A stretch of DNA of 64,000 bases from Fomitopsis serialis (GCF_022376445.1 NW_025955038.1:1-64000), one strand, 5' to 3'. Positions 1 through 13,100 are shown, counted from the stretch's first letter. The notes: generated from the sequence alone by a model not told the origin. Translations and numbers: made by a program.

Positions 1-1869
1 GAGCAATTCGCGTCGATATCTATAGGATCTACTTCAGCTGGGTCGTCCAAGGACAAGCCATCCTTCGCAAGCCCATCGTCAGTCGCACCTCTCCAGCCTC
101 GCACGGACAGGCAGCTGCCGACGGAGGTCATCATCGCTGCATCTCCAGTTGAGGTCGAAAGGGCCGTCCGCGCTCTGCTGAACGCACTCACCATGGAGCG
201 TTTCGACTCGATCTCGGACAAGATCATCGCGTGGGCGAACAAGTCGGAGAACGAGCGCGACGGACGGACACTCATCCAGGTCATCCGGCTCATATTCGAG
301 AATGCGACGGACGAGGCGACGTGGTCAGAGATGTACGCGCGGCTGTGCCGGAAGATGATGGAACAGATCAGCCGAAGATCCAGGCAAGGGTATCAAGAAT
401 GTGAGGGGCAGACCCGTTGCGTGCAGCTCTTCCGCAAGTACCTCCTAAACCGGTGCCAAGAGTTCCAACGCGGTTGGGCCACGAATGAAAGCACTGACGC
501 CACGGCTGCGTCGGCGAAGGACGAGTCCGGCGAAACGCTCTGACTCGGAAGAATATAACTGGCAGAAGGCGAAGCGGGGGGTCTCGGGCTTATCAAGTTC
601 GTCGGTGAGCTGTTCAAGCTGCAGATGCTGATGGAGCGTATCATGCATGAATGTGCCAAGAAGCTCCTGGGCAACATCGACACCTGAGGAGGAAGAGATC
701 GAGCGTGGCGTGCTCTTCACGACCGTCGGGCAATTGCTCGACACGCCGAAGGCTCGCGCGCACATGGATGTCTACTTTCGCGTATGAAGGAGCTGACGAA
801 GAACCCGAACGTCAACTCACGTATGCAGTCATGCTTCTCGTAAGCATTCCTGAATTAGAACAGTCCTTGTGTTAACCCCCTCCCTTATAGGACGTTATCG
901 AGTTGCGCGAACGCAAGTGGATACCGCGTATCCAGACCGCTGCTCCACCACAATCGCTGCTGTCCATGCCCAAGCCGCGGAGGAGACCGCTGCGAAGGAG
1001 AAGGACTACCAGCGCACTCTAAGCATGTCGCGTAACGGCTCCGGGCGTGGCGGCCACCGTGGTGCGCAGTTGCAGGTCGGCCTGGGTCCCGATGGCTGGT
1101 CCGTTGCCGGCAATGCCCCTTCGCGTGTGCCCCAAAGGCGGGCGACCTGTCTAACTTCGGCAAGATCAGCAAAACCAACGCCATAACCTTTGGTCCTACG
1201 GGTGTGTTTGCGAATAAGGACTCCGCATCATCGAATATGTTCTCGAAGTTGACGGAGAACCCAGAGCCCGGAGCAGAGGCTACGACCGCACGACCGAGTT
1301 GGCGACCAAACCACGAGGCTTCTGTCGACTTGGGCTCCGATGGCTCGCCCGAGGCTCCGCCCCAGCGCAGGAAGCTCAACCTGCTCCCACGTACCCTGCC
1401 TCAGCGCAACGAGACGCAGGACCTCTCGATGTCAGAACCATCGGACTCCACTGCGCCATCAATGTCTGAGGAGGAGGCGAAGACCCGCGTTGTCGAGGAC
1501 TCAAAAGAGTTCTTCAGCGTCCGCGATCTGGGCGAGGCTGAGGTGTACTTCAGCAAGCTTCCTTCAGAGCACCAATGGCTGCTCGTCGACAAGCTCGTAA
1601 CCTCTGCGATCGAGTCGAAGGACAGTGACGCGCGACTCGTTGCCGACTTTTTCTCTTGGGCGGTATCGAACAACCTCTGTTCACCGGAGACCTTCGAGAA
1701 GGGCTTCACGCCGACCGCGGACATCCTTGATGACATTGTAGTTGACGCGCCGAAGGCACTCGACCTGATGGCGAACATGATGAAGGGTGCGCAGCTTGAC
1801 GAGGAGCGACGGACCAGGCTTGCGAGCAAATCTATGGACAGTGATAAGTTAATCAGCCTGCTATCATAG
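1..1869 (+). pseudogene. eIF4G copy A, frameshifted (MIF4G + MA3), 5' end outside window
   Basis: Fragment of translation initiation factor eIF4G, the scaffold that links cap-bound eIF4E to eIF4A and the 40S ribosome. An open frame runs from base 1 into the MIF4G domain (TMERFDSISDKIIAWANKSE near 190-250), close to the canonical basidiomycete sequence. Around 375-420 the frame shifts and returns. A stop at 541 follows, and the rest of MIF4G (about 560-835) is split among frames. The intron after MIF4G is recognisable at 840-890 (GTAAGC...TATAG) and is followed by codons for DVIELRERKW. The linker is frameshifted again at about 945 and 1130-1200. The MA3 domain is open from 1204 to the stop at 1869. 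With at least four disruptions this is almost certainly a pseudogene, although the MA3 reading frame is intact. The N-terminal eIF4E-binding part is either missing or lies upstream of the window. Confidence 0.85.
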
Positions 1870-2717
1870 AACAGTAGTACGTCCTCTGCTTCATTATCTG
1901 TTCCCGTCTCGCTGGTCATGGTTCGCTCGTCCTCGTGCATCATCCGCATCTTGTTATCGTTCCACACACGTCTGCGCTGGCTGGCCTGCGTCGCAATGTA
2001 CAACATCCATAGCTCACTGTCAATGAATGCCCGGGATCGAGCGCTCGGAAGTGGCCGAGACCCTGAGCCGATACGTTGATAACTTGATTAGCCTCCGCAC
2101 CGTGACGTCGACATGAGTACTTACTCAGACGGTCACCGCCTCCTCGCGCAGCAGCGCGCTCAGGCTCGTCCTTGGTCACATACAATATGTGGAGTTACTC
2201 TGATACCCACTGGTCAGGACCATACTCCTCGGAACGAGATTCACGTATCCTCATGCTTGGTTCGTCAGTCATTCCTACTCAGGCTGCCTTCCGAACATCA
2301 TATTTTTCTTAGCACCCGTGCAGACCCTCGATATGAAAAGAAATATCTTGTGTACGACAATGCAAGAGGGAACAGTAGTCGTGGCCGGTACTCAGGATCG
2401 TGCTCGGAGGTGCGATGCCTCATGCCTAGTCAGTACTTCAGTGAGTTTACTTGAATTGACCCGATCAGGCGCTCAGGGAACGGCATATAGCAAGGTTTGC
2501 TGATTGGAAGTTGCCGTAAACAACCCTTCCTGTTGGATCACGAGGAGACGGCGCAGCCCTAGAGTCACTGAGCCTGTGAAAGCATCAAGCCGACGTGCGT
2601 CATCCAGTTCGCTGCGTACGCCGTCTGTCTGAACCATCTCCTCATCTACCAAGTCGTCGCTCGCCGCCACAATCCCTCTTGTAGATCTCGTATAGGAGAA
2701 GGCACATCCGTGACGCA
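1870..2717. other. Intergenic spacer, nothing identified
   Basis: The stretch between eIF4G copies A and B holds only short, compositionally ordinary open frames on both strands. None resembles a known protein. I see no repeat, promoter motif or RNA gene that I could defend. Confidence 0.5.
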
Positions 2718-4320
2718 ATGGAGGAACAATTGGCATCGATATCCTTGGAACCTGCTGCGGCCGGGTCGCTCGAGGGCGAGCTCCCGTCGGCAAGCCAATC
2801 GCCAGTTACACCTCTCCAACCTCGCACGGGCAGGCGGCCTCCGACAGAAATTATCGCAGCTGCCTCCCCAATGCGGGTCGACAGAACCGTCCACGCGCTG
2901 CTGAACGTACTCACGATGGAGCGCATCGACCCTGTCTCAGGCGCAATCATTGCGTGGGCGAACAAGTCAGAGCACGAGGAGGATGGTCGCTCGCTCATCC
3001 AGGTCATTCGGCTCGTGTACAATGCGGCGATCAGCAATCCCACCTCGTCAGAGGTGTACGCACTCCTGTGCCGACGGATGATGGAGGGGATCAGCTCTAG
3101 GGTTCAGGACAAGGACATCAAGGATGCGGAGGGCAGGCCTCTGGCGGGAGGGCAGCTTTTCCGCAAATACCTGCTGAACCGGTGTCAGGAGGACTTCGAG
3201 CGCGGCTGGGCTGCCCATTCTACCGCTGAGAGCGACAGGTCGCGCGATACAGCTCCACGCGCGAACGAGGACTACCCTGCGCGATGGACAGCAAGGCGGC
3301 TGGGGCTTGGTTTGATCAAGTTCATGGGCGAGCTGTTCAACGTGCGGTTAATTCCGGAGCGTATTATGCACGAGTGTGTGAAGAAACTCCTAAGGAACAT
3401 AGAGAACCCCGAGGAGGAGGAAATTGAGAGCTTATGCATGCTTCTCACCACCGCCGGCGCGCTGCTTGACATACCGAAGGCCCGTCTCCACATGGATGTC
3501 TACTTCGAGCGAATGAGAGGGCTGACGAGAAATCCGAACGTCAGCCCCCGCATGCAAGCAATGCTCCAGGCAAGTCTTCTCAAACAAAGGTTATCGCAGC
3601 TAACAGTAACCCCCCACAGAATGTCGTTGAACTGCGTGAACGGGAGTGGGCTCCTGTTGACCAGGATGTCACGCCTCACTCAGTCGTCTCACCGAGGGGC
3701 ACTGGATCAACACCACGTCCCAATCCTGGCGTACCTCCAATAGATCGCGCGGCGGATCTCCACGCGCTGGTAATCGTGCCCAAGGCGCTGCAGATGCCAG
3801 TGGCCGGTCTTTTGGTGGCCACACTAGTTCGCGCGCGGTGGGTGACCTTGACTCACTTCAACAAGCCAAATAGACTACTGACATTTGGGCCGTAGGGTGT
3901 ATCTTCGAGGGACGAGGGCAAGGGCGATTCCGTATCAATGCCACTGCGGGACCCGAATATCACCTCGACGGAGGGTCCTGGACTCGCAACAGAGACTGCG
4001 ACCGCACGAACGAGTCGCGAGGCCAGTCCCGAGACTCCGCCGCAGCGGCGCACGAAGCTCAACCTGCTTCCACGCACTCTGCCTCGGCGTGACGAGACGC
4101 GGGCTCACTCGACGTTGGATCCGTCGGACTCGGCTGCGCCATCGATGTCCCAGGACGACGCGCAGATCCGTGTTGGTCCAGGTGAAGCCTCCGAGTCGAT
4201 AGAATCCTTCAGCATCGTGACCGAGCCGGGCGAACATGATGAAGGGCGCGCAGCTTGACAAAGAGCGACGGACTCGGCTTGAGAATAAATCCACGAACAG
4301 TGATAAATTGATCGGACAGC
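2718..4320 (+). pseudogene. eIF4G copy B: open MIF4G domain, nonsense codon and MA3 internal deletion
   Basis: The open frame from ATG 2718 covers a short leader and a complete MIF4G domain (from about 2895 to 3569), which includes the conserved [20 protein letters not shown] segment. No eIF4E-binding region precedes it. The domain ends at the usual splice position (ATGCTCCAG), but here the donor is GC: an intron 3570-3619 (GCAAGT...CACAG, 50 nt) gives an in-frame continuation NVVELREREW, matching the other copies. That exon meets a TAG near 3891 and continues in the same frame afterwards (LRTLPRRDET-like linker, about 4050-4100). The MA3 domain is reduced to its first and last pieces. The C-terminal piece (about 4232-4320) is in another frame. 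The translated product would be a MIF4G-only protein of about 375 aa if the intron is spliced, or 341 aa if it is read through. Probably a pseudogene, but the MIF4G frame is clean. Confidence 0.75.
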
Positions 4321-5200
4321 TTTGCGTAGGGCATGGAACGTCTGTATAACGTAGGTGGAACATATCATAGACATTAAAATACTTCATTACATAAGCCACG
4401 CAGAAGCGCGCTGCGGCTGCAGCCTTTTGAGTTGACTACTTCTGCAACTTCACCGCAACCTTATGGTCTTCGCAAGGCTCAGGGCTTGGACTTGAAAAAC
4501 ACTCCAAGTATCACCTATACGCTGCCCAAGAACTGATTGCCATCTCACTACTTCTGGGCGGCCATACTGGAATTGCATGTCTAGCGGCACTGCGTGTCTG
4601 GCTGGATCGGACGCCAGCCGCCACAAACACTACGTTTGCTTACGTCTGTGAGGCTTTGAAGTCTCGAGGGCCCACGAGGTAGCCGCCGGGTTGCCCGTCG
4701 AGCTGCGCAGTCCTTACGCGCGCCCAGGAAGTGGCTATCCCCGTCTCTGAATGAGGAACGACTCCGGATCCAGCGCGAGGAAGGCGTGGGAGGCGGTCAG
4801 CGGGCGAGCCCTGTAGCGGCCGCGGAGAGTGGCCAACTATTCGTTTCTAGAGGAAGTCGGCGACCGGAGGAGTCGGCGAGAGAAAGACAGCAGAGGCACC
4901 TCTATGTACAAGCCCGGGGGTGGGCGGAGTACGCGAGCGAGAGAAAGAAACTGAGAGACCAATGTAAGGATCTGTAGGCCTCCCGGAAGACCCTCGTCAG
5001 GCCTGCCGCCAGGGCCCTCACAGCATGTAACAATGCCACGCCTCGAACTCTATCAAACCAACTGAGCACTTCTGTCCAGGATCCGGGCCGACATGTGTGC
5101 ATATGTGTATGGACTCGCAGCGATGTGACATGGACACTCCAGCATGGAAGAATCACAGCTTCAGGTATGCATACCATACATATAATGGAATACGTACATC
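4321..5200. other. Intergenic, nothing identified
   Basis: After the copy B remnant there is about 880 bp with no open frame that I can relate to a protein. The stretch ends exactly at the left terminal repeat of a MITE. Confidence 0.5.
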
Positions 5201-5490
5201 TACTGTAACGTTTCGACCATAGGTTCGGTCACAGGTCGCACCCTCCCTCGAACTAGGGTTTCAGTTGATATGTCACAGGTCACAGAGGGGTCCGAACTCA
5301 GTATTCCCGTCGGCGGTCACAGGTATACAAATGCACTTTCGGGCCTGCGACGCAGTGCTTGCAAAGGCGGTCACCGGCGAACTATCCAAGTTCTGTGTTC
5401 ACAGGTCACCAGGCCCTGTGAACTGGGGATTTCGCCAGTTCGTTGGTCACAGGTCACACCCCGCGAACCTATGGTCGAAACGTTACAGTA
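5201..5490. mobile_element. MITE-1, 286 bp, perfect terminal inverted repeats, TA duplication
   Basis: The left end at 5201-5227 is the exact reverse complement of the right end at 5464-5490 (27 bp including the flanking TA). Taking TA as the target duplication, the element is 5203-5488 and its ends begin CTGTAACG. The interior holds repeated GTCACAGGTCAC-type motifs (about 5226, 5270, 5314, 5366, 5400 and 5444), typical of subterminal transposase-binding repeats. There is no coding capacity, so it is non-autonomous. TA duplications fit the Tc1/mariner superfamily, but a 3-bp ATC duplication (5198-5200 and 5491-5493) is an equally literal reading. It lies upstream of eIF4G copy C. Confidence 0.85.
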
Positions 5491-5944
5491 ATCCGTGCTG
5501 CCACCAGTGAGTAAATTCGACTGGAAGGCATCCTCAGCGATCATGTCTTAGACGTGGATGACCGTCAGAGCAGGGCTTTTTGCTCAGAGGCTTTTGACGA
5601 TCTGAGCGCGGGTCAGCTTCTGAGCTTCCTAATGAAAAGGATCCTTCTGTCAGATGAACACGAGGACCAGGTGCACAACCTCAACGCGCAAGCCTGGCCT
5701 GCACCACCTGTTATTCTCCACGTATCGTCGTTGACTGCGGTTTGATAAAGTTCTAGCCGGGTGGTTATATGACAGTCGAAAGTGCGGTGTGCGAAACGCA
5801 GCTTCCCACCACATCGACTTTCCTCGTCCACCAATACCCCACTGTCTAGTGTAAGGAAAACCACTCGTTCACAGAGGAGTCTCAGCTTTCTACGTGCGAC
5901 GCCGATGTGCCTGACTTACTCCCGTAGCACTTGTCAGAATCAGA
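5491..5944. other. Presumed upstream region of eIF4G copy C
   Basis: This 450-bp stretch lies between MITE-1 and the copy C start codon. No protein-like frame is recognisable and I do not see a clear TATA box. It should contain the promoter and 5' UTR of copy C if that gene is expressed. Confidence 0.4.
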
Positions 5945-8900
5945 ATGAGCAAATCCTCGACACCAACGGCATCCAAGCCATCGCCCCAGCTCCCGTCCAA
6001 GTCAGCTTGGGCCAAGGGCCCATCGCAGTCGGCTGCCTCAGCCCCCTCGCCACATTTCGCATTACGCGCGCCGAGCCAGGGCCGTCCGCGACCGATTTAT
6101 CCAGTCAAGGACGTAGCATTTCAGGACGGCGTCGCAGGCGCACGAAGCCTGACGAACGTTGTGAAGTCAGGTATAGTACTGTCTATTGTCTCTCGTGACG
6201 GTACTGATGAGGTGTCAGCGTCTGCTGTAACAGTCGGTTCGATGAGCGACGTGTCTGCACCGATTTCTTCCTCCCCTGCCTCAGTCCCTATGATTAAGTC
6301 GGCGACGGTCTCTTCATTCGGCACTGTCCCAGCGACACCCACCTCCGCCCCGAACGGCAAGTCAGCCGGCTCGTCCACACAACCTCCCACGTCTGCCACG
6401 ACTCAGCCCAAGTTTGATGTCAAGAAGCTTTTCAACAACCCGAGCAGCGTGCCGCCCGTATCCAGTGTGCCTTCGCAGGCGCCTTCTGACGTTGCCTCTC
6501 CATCGACCCACCCCTCACCTCTGCCGCACGCCTCACCCTTACCGACACATGCCCAGGCACAGCCGTCTCAGATGGGCGCTCACCCATACCCCCATTACGG
6601 CGGCGGGCAGCTAAGACCTCAGCAGAATGGCGCACCTCCTCAAAGCGGGCCACCCCGTTCCCCGGTGTTCCCGCGGCAGATGCCTAATGGGCAGATGAAT
6701 GGCGTGAATGGACGACCAAATGGTGGCTCTGCGCCCACGCCTGTGTCGGCGGGCATGTCGAGTCCGCGGCTGGGTGCGCCGCATGGCGGGCAGCCCCCTG
6801 CAGGCATGCCACCCACTTCTCAGCCTGTTCCGCCCCCAGGATGGTATGGCGGTTACTACGTGAGTCTCACTATCCCTTTCGCTGACGAATACGCCGAGTA
6901 ACTTGCTTCCTCGTTCTTCAGTATGGACCATACCCCGGCATGCCATCGGAAGCTTATATATCCTACACGCCGTGGGTGCAGCCGCACGTCGGCACACCTC
7001 ACCAACAACCGCAAGGCCTACCTAGTCCGCCCCAGCCTAGTATGTCAATGTCGCCCCGCAATCCCCCTCATCAACTGCACGCCCCTGGCACGCCGACGAT
7101 GGCGCCGGCCATGCCCAACACGGGCCATCCTCCACATCCCACCCCGTCGCCACACACGCATACATCGTCCCTGTCCTCTGTGTCCTCGCCCCCACCTACA
7201 CCATCATCTGCTGGACCTGGAAACCGCCTAAATACGCTCGCACCGACGTTCCAGCCACGGGCATCGAAGGCCAAGATCACGTCGTCGGACGGCACGGAGA
7301 GGGACGCGGAGAAGAAGGTCAAGCAGCAGGCGGAGGAGAAGATCAAGCAGCAGGCAGAGGAGAAGCTGAAGAAGGAGAGGGAAGCCGAGGAGCGGAGGAA
7401 AGCTGAAGAGGATCGTGCACGGAAGGAGAAGGAAAGGGAAGAGGAGGAGCGGAGACGGAAGCAGGAGGAGGAGGCTCGCAAGGAAGCGGAGAAGGCTCAG
7501 CCGCAGGACAAGGGAATTTTCAGGATAGACACTGCTGTGACAGCGGGGGAGACATCCAAGAAGCGGCGTGCTGGCCCTCTCGACCTTTCTTCTACTCGCA
7601 GCCAACCCGTCGCCCAGCCCCTCCCTTCCGCCCTGGCCACCGCGCGGACCATTGAAGATCTTGGCAGCGTGTCGTACCCCGAGGGTATCAAGGGTCCCAA
7701 GGTCGAGCTCAACATGAACGCCAAACATGGCAAGTTCAGGTAAGAGCCCTCTTTTGCAGCGTGTATGTACGCATCACTGACACTTGATCTTAGGTATGAC
7801 CGTGACTTCCTCGTGCAGTTTATGAAGATCTGCAAGGACAAGCCTGACAACCTCCCGCCACTCGATGCCATCGGTCTCGAGCCATCTGAGCAGGGTGCTG
7901 GTGTCCCGATGAGTCGTGGTGGTTCGCAACGGCGCTCGGCGTCCGCCATGGGCCCGCCGCCTCCGAACTCCGCGCGCCAGCTGCAGGGCCTTGGTCTTTC
8001 AAATCTCAATGGTCCGAGTGGCAGTTTCACCATGGGCAAGTTCGCGACGCCGGGCATCAAGACCAGCGAGGACCGTTTCAAACAGGCGAGTGTTGGCACG
8101 CAGTTCGGCACACTACCATCTCCTATGGTCCGCCCGTCCAGTCAAGACGGTCCCAGCGCGATTGTCAGCAAGCGGGATGTCGACTGTGGAGAGGCGAACA
8201 GGGGTGGACCTGATCGCTCGTTGCACGGATTGTCATCGCTGCAGGCTGACGCTGTGCCACCCGAGTACCTCGTGCATCAATTGCATCTGACGAGCCTTGA
8301 CGAGCAACAGTACGAAGTCGACCTGCACTCGCTAGAGCTGCTTTCCAGCAAGGTCCGTGCGTTGCTCAACGGACTTACCATGGAATCCTTCGACTCGATC
8401 TCAGACCAAATCGTCGTGTGTGCAAACATGTTTAAGGATGAACATGACTGTCGATCGCTCAGCAAGATCGTCCGCCTCGTGTACGACACAGCAACCAACG
8501 ATCTTACCTCGTCTGCGATGTATGCACTCCTGTGTCGCAGAATGATGGGCAAGATCAGCCCTGGGGTTCGGGATGAGGCCGTCAGGGACGCGGAGGGCAA
8601 GTCTATTGCGGGAGGGCAGCTTTTCCATAGATTGCTGCTGAATCGGTGCAAGGAGCACTTCGAGCGCTGCTGGGCTGCACGTTCTACTATGGAGGAAGGC
8701 TACCAGGAAACCGCTGCGCAGCAGACAGCAAGGCGGCAGAGTCTCGGCCTCATTAAGTTCATGGGCGAGCTGTTCAAGATGCAGATGCTTACAGAGCATA
8801 TCATGCACAAGTCCATCAACGAACTTCTGGCCAACGTCGAAGACCCCGAAGAAGAGGAGATCGAGGGGCTGTGTTTACTGTTGACCACTGTCGGCTTGCA

Positions 8901-10104
8901 AATCGACACGCCGAAGGCCCGTCGTCACATGGATGGCTACTTCGCATGTATGAGAGGGCTTATGAACAAGCCGAACGTCAATCTGCGTATGCGAACTATG
9001 CTCCAGGTAGATTTACACGCCTCAAAGTCTGCGTCGCAACTAATTTGAACACAGGACGTCATTGATCTTCGTGATCACAAATGGCTAGCTGACGATGAAA
9101 CTGCTGTTTCTGATTCTGCTGCTACTACTCACATGCAAGATACAGTAATCGCCGCAAGGGAAGAATCAGGTTACTCGCACGTATCTGAGGCGTTCTGTGG
9201 TGAGTTTCTATGCAGCGGTCATGGTTCCCACCTGTCGGATGTCGATGCCGATGGCTGGTCCGATGTCCGAGCCCCCACCCTTCCCAGTATCCGTACGATA
9301 TCGAGCTCGGAGGTGGAGGTGGGCGGTCCATCCCCATCCACCGAGGCCAGCGGAGTAGCATTCGAAGCGGACAAGTCAGCAAACATCCCTGCAAAGGATC
9401 AGCAGCAGGAGGAGGCCCTGTCGTCATGGGTACTCTCGAGCGTGGCTTCAGAGTCGATGGACAGTCCCAAGTACGCGATAGAGTATGCTGCGGCAGAGTC
9501 ATCGCAAACCTACTGTCGCAAGGCAAGTGTGGGAGCTGCCCATACAGTTGTACCGGAGGGAAATTCTACGACCGCGGAGGAGCCGAGTCCCGGTATCCGA
9601 CGAAGACTCGGGCCCCCTCAATCGGATCTCGGAGCGCTGTCCATATTCGACGTTCATACCCCCAATGTCAACCGCCTCCGCATGACGCCAATGACTGAGC
9701 AGCTCAAGTTGCAGCTCAGCGACAACTTAAAGGGGTTCTTCGAAGTGCGGGACCTGGACGAGGGCGAGGCGTATTGTCGCAAACTTTCGTCGGGGCACAG
9801 GTGGCGCCTCGTCGATATGCTTGTGTTATACGCTGTCGTCTCCGCTAGGGCAGTGGATGCGCGGCTCGTGGGTGAGCTGTTCGCGCGTGCTGCAAAGAAG
9901 GACTTCATCTCGCCAGATGCTTTTGATGACGGGTTTTCACCAACTCTAGAGAACCTTCACGTCTTCGCATTGCATACGCCGAATGCTGCGAGCATTCTTG
10001 CCGTTATGTTAAAGAAGGCGCAGCTCGATAGTGCACGACTGCACAGTTTGATCCGTAGAACCGCAGGCAGTGACTATGATATGCTCGTCGGTCTCCTACT
10101 GTAA
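5945..10104 (+). CDS. eIF4G copy C, apparently intact full-length gene
   Basis: Four exons (5945-6859, 6922-7739, 7794-9006, 9055-10104) join in frame to give 1,331 aa. The order is that of fungal eIF4G: Ser/Pro-rich N terminus with FDVKKLFNNPSS near residues 157-168, a Pro/Gln-rich region, a Glu/Lys/Arg coiled coil (about 428-502), an eIF4E-binding motif YDRDFLV (579-585, consensus YxxxxL plus hydrophobic), MIF4G (about 762-982) and MA3 (about 1192-1331). Introns are 62, 54 and 48 nt with consensus ends. The first half is close to the canonical factor. The MIF4G domain has unusual substitutions (for example IVVCANMFKDEHD where the other copies have IIAWANKSE) and the linker and MA3 domain are strongly diverged. 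It is the only copy here that is uninterrupted. Inference: a paralogue under altered constraint, with the canonical eIF4G elsewhere in the genome. Confidence 0.88.
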
Positions 10105-13100
10105 ATGTTACCTTGAATGTCTTGTCACGAAACTTCGTATCCCCGGGGCCGCCAATGTTATGATTTGGGCTTCAATTTTCATCCTCACGTATGCCAACGC
10201 CTCGCCGTACAAAACATATGTATAGCTTGTTCAACTGTCCACGTAAGTCGGAAGCCTTTGCTATCGGGCAAGTTTCCGGAATCATCACAGAGCCATGCCT
10301 ACTCATCTTGGTAGTGGAGACGGGGTGTCGGATGGAGGAGGCACCGATGTTGAACTTGAAGAAGCCTACACTCCGTAACAGAAGTACTGCCGATAACGTA
10401 CGCCAAGTGAAGCGAGCTGGGCGACTCAGAGCCATTGGTGCATAGGCGGAAGATGGCTACACTTGTGTATCACGGCAGAGAAACAAGGCAAGTTGTCACG
10501 GTTTCAGGATACGAAACATCCGGCTGAGTACTACTAGATTTTCTTCAGGCTCGCCACTAGTGTACTGCAACGTATCGCTCGTTGAGCGAAACCATGAAGT
10601 ACAGAAGAGAGAAGATGGGGCGGACGTCATAAATTCTCATGTGGCAAAACCGCCATCCGAGCCAGAGGTGCAGTTATTAGCGGTTGTGGTGGTTCTTGCA
10701 CCGTAAGTATATCGTACATTGACGAGGAAAAGTCGTGCTGGCGGCTGAAGAGGACATTGCAAAGATCAAAATGCCTTTCCACAAGAAGTTGTACATCATC
10801 GTCGCACATTGCCCTGTGGATACGCGCCGAGGTAGACGTGCCCGCTGATTAGTCGGTACAATATTAATGTCAATGTTGAATGCCCGAGTCGCACGCGCGT
10901 ATGTGGCGGAAGCGAAGCGCTCGACGTTCCAGAGTGATCGGCAATAGCCGGAATGTATGATCGGCTCTTGATCGGTTCCGACTCGGAACTGTCGACGTCG
11001 CGGCTCCGAGCACAGTAACTTCTTTAGTAACTTAGTATTGGTCACTGCAGCAGAAGCTGGATGAATCCGTTTACAGTTGGTACTTCATTTGGTATCCTCA
11101 GGTTGACTAACGGAGTGGCATACTTTCCAGATCTTTTCAGGTTTCTACTGCGTACAGTCGGAAAGACAACGGAACAGAAGGGGTAGGTACTGTGGTATAT
11201 GCGAACAGATGCGTAACTCAAGGAGAGTCTGTATGACAAAATGACCCTGTGATTGAAAGGAGGTGAGTGATTGTATGATTACAACACGAAATACCACAAA
11301 TATTCATATCAGAGAGAGTTTCACGTCCCTGCTTAAGCAGGCAACATGGTCATTCGGGCACCCCAGGCGTTCACAGAAACACTGCGGTCTCCCATCGGAT
11401 GATGTCGGTTCGTTTTCCATCACGAGTGTAATGATCAAGGTGCTGTAGCGACTCACCTTGCAACGTAGAATTTGAATGTGTGACTCCATACGAGGGGATC
11501 CGTACTCTACGGGTGTCGTCTGCCCTAAGCCACATGGAACTGAAGGCTTAAGGTCTGGCGCAGTGACCAAGAACACAGACTCCTGGTGATAGATCAGCTG
11601 AGTCTCCAAGCTATGATATTCTCGTAGGACTGACCGAAGGCAGTAAAAGTGGGCACCTAGAAGACCGCGTTAACCGTACACCGGGGAAAAGACTAAATCA
11701 GACGGTCGATGCGACGGTGATGCGTGGACCGCAACCCAGTCATAGGTTGGTTACGGGGGCGCAGGCACGGAATTCGGTGCTTTGGATATGCTGCGGAAGG
11801 CCAGCTCCCCAAGGGTCTGCTGTAGCCTGGGCAAAGTGAGCATATGACCAGAGATAGACAGGAAGAACGGTCGCTCACTCAGGTATGGGTCGTTGATTTT
11901 TGTCGCATTGTGTAGAAATAGAGCGCGTCCAAGTTGCGGACGGTAGCATGAGCCCCGACTCGATGCCGGTTGTCGAGTAGAGCGACTGTACAATACCTCT
12001 ATATATGCGACGGCTCGGGCGGGCGTCACAGGCTTCGCGGCGCAGAGGTTGTAGGCCCGGCAGATCCGCAGCTGACTCCTGGATCGGCGGAAGTAGACGA
12101 TGACTTGCTCTAGCAAGCGAACGGTTCCGCGAGCGGCCAGGAGCACCGTTGGTTCTCGGGGTTCTTGCTCGTGTTCAAGACACTCAACGTCACGGTCCGG
12201 CGTGCATCGGCAAGCAACATAATTTGTGAGGTTCAGTTCGATGTATATAGTACATGAGGTTGTGAAAACGTTCCATAGCGAGGCCGGAAATTAATTGAAT
12301 CATAACAATTCACGGCTCGCAACACCCTCGCTCTAGTTCCCAACTCGGAAGTCCATTGGCGGAAGGATTTCAACAGCTCATACGACGCATATCGTGGCAT
12401 AGCTGGTGTGTCATGAGCGAGGCCATTTCCCTGACACTGTCATTGTCAACAGTTGCTTCGTCTCAGAATATGCTGTTTAAAGTTAGCAACCTCTCAGCGG
12501 AGCCGTGTCATACCTCGGGAACGTCCCTTCGGTGCCGCAGCCAAAGCCGATCATAAGACGCCTTTCCTCCTCCGGCGGCGTCGGACGAAGTTGACCCTGA
12601 CCTTCACTTCTACTTATCCCCGAACTCAAGTAGCACGCAATGGAAGATTTAGAATACATTGAAGTACCATAACGATAGACAGGTACATGCCGAGCCATCG
12701 CCAATTGGACTAGGGCCTTTAGCCTACCAATTGGTCACCCGGCACCACAAAATGTTCTATATAGCCTGGGGTGATCAACAGCACTGCGATATAGCTGGAT
12801 AGCGTTGCGACGCCGATGACTCCTAGGCCGCGTGAGTGGTGTTGTTGGGAATGAAGTAAAGACGCTTCGCGTGACTCGCCATGATGGCCTTCAGAACACC
12901 GCCAGACGAAGCGGGAGATTCTGTCGGCCTACGAGCATGAGGCGTGCCAAAGACGTACTAACTAGTAGGGTCGTACGCGTGCCGAGAGTCATGCGGAGAG
13001 TAAGAAGGGCAATTCCCCTTTGAACCTGTGAACGAGCGAGGCTTTGGGCCGTAAGCATGACGGCTGACTAGGGCACTGGCATATGGCACGAACGACGAGC

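Noticed and set aside
7071..7728. Minus-strand frames of 136-166 codons rich in Leu, Ser and Phe
   Set aside because: They are the antisense of the Glu/Lys/Arg coiled-coil codons of eIF4G copy C.
11751..12146. 131-codon open frame on the minus strand
   Set aside because: No recognisable family and no supporting exons on either side.
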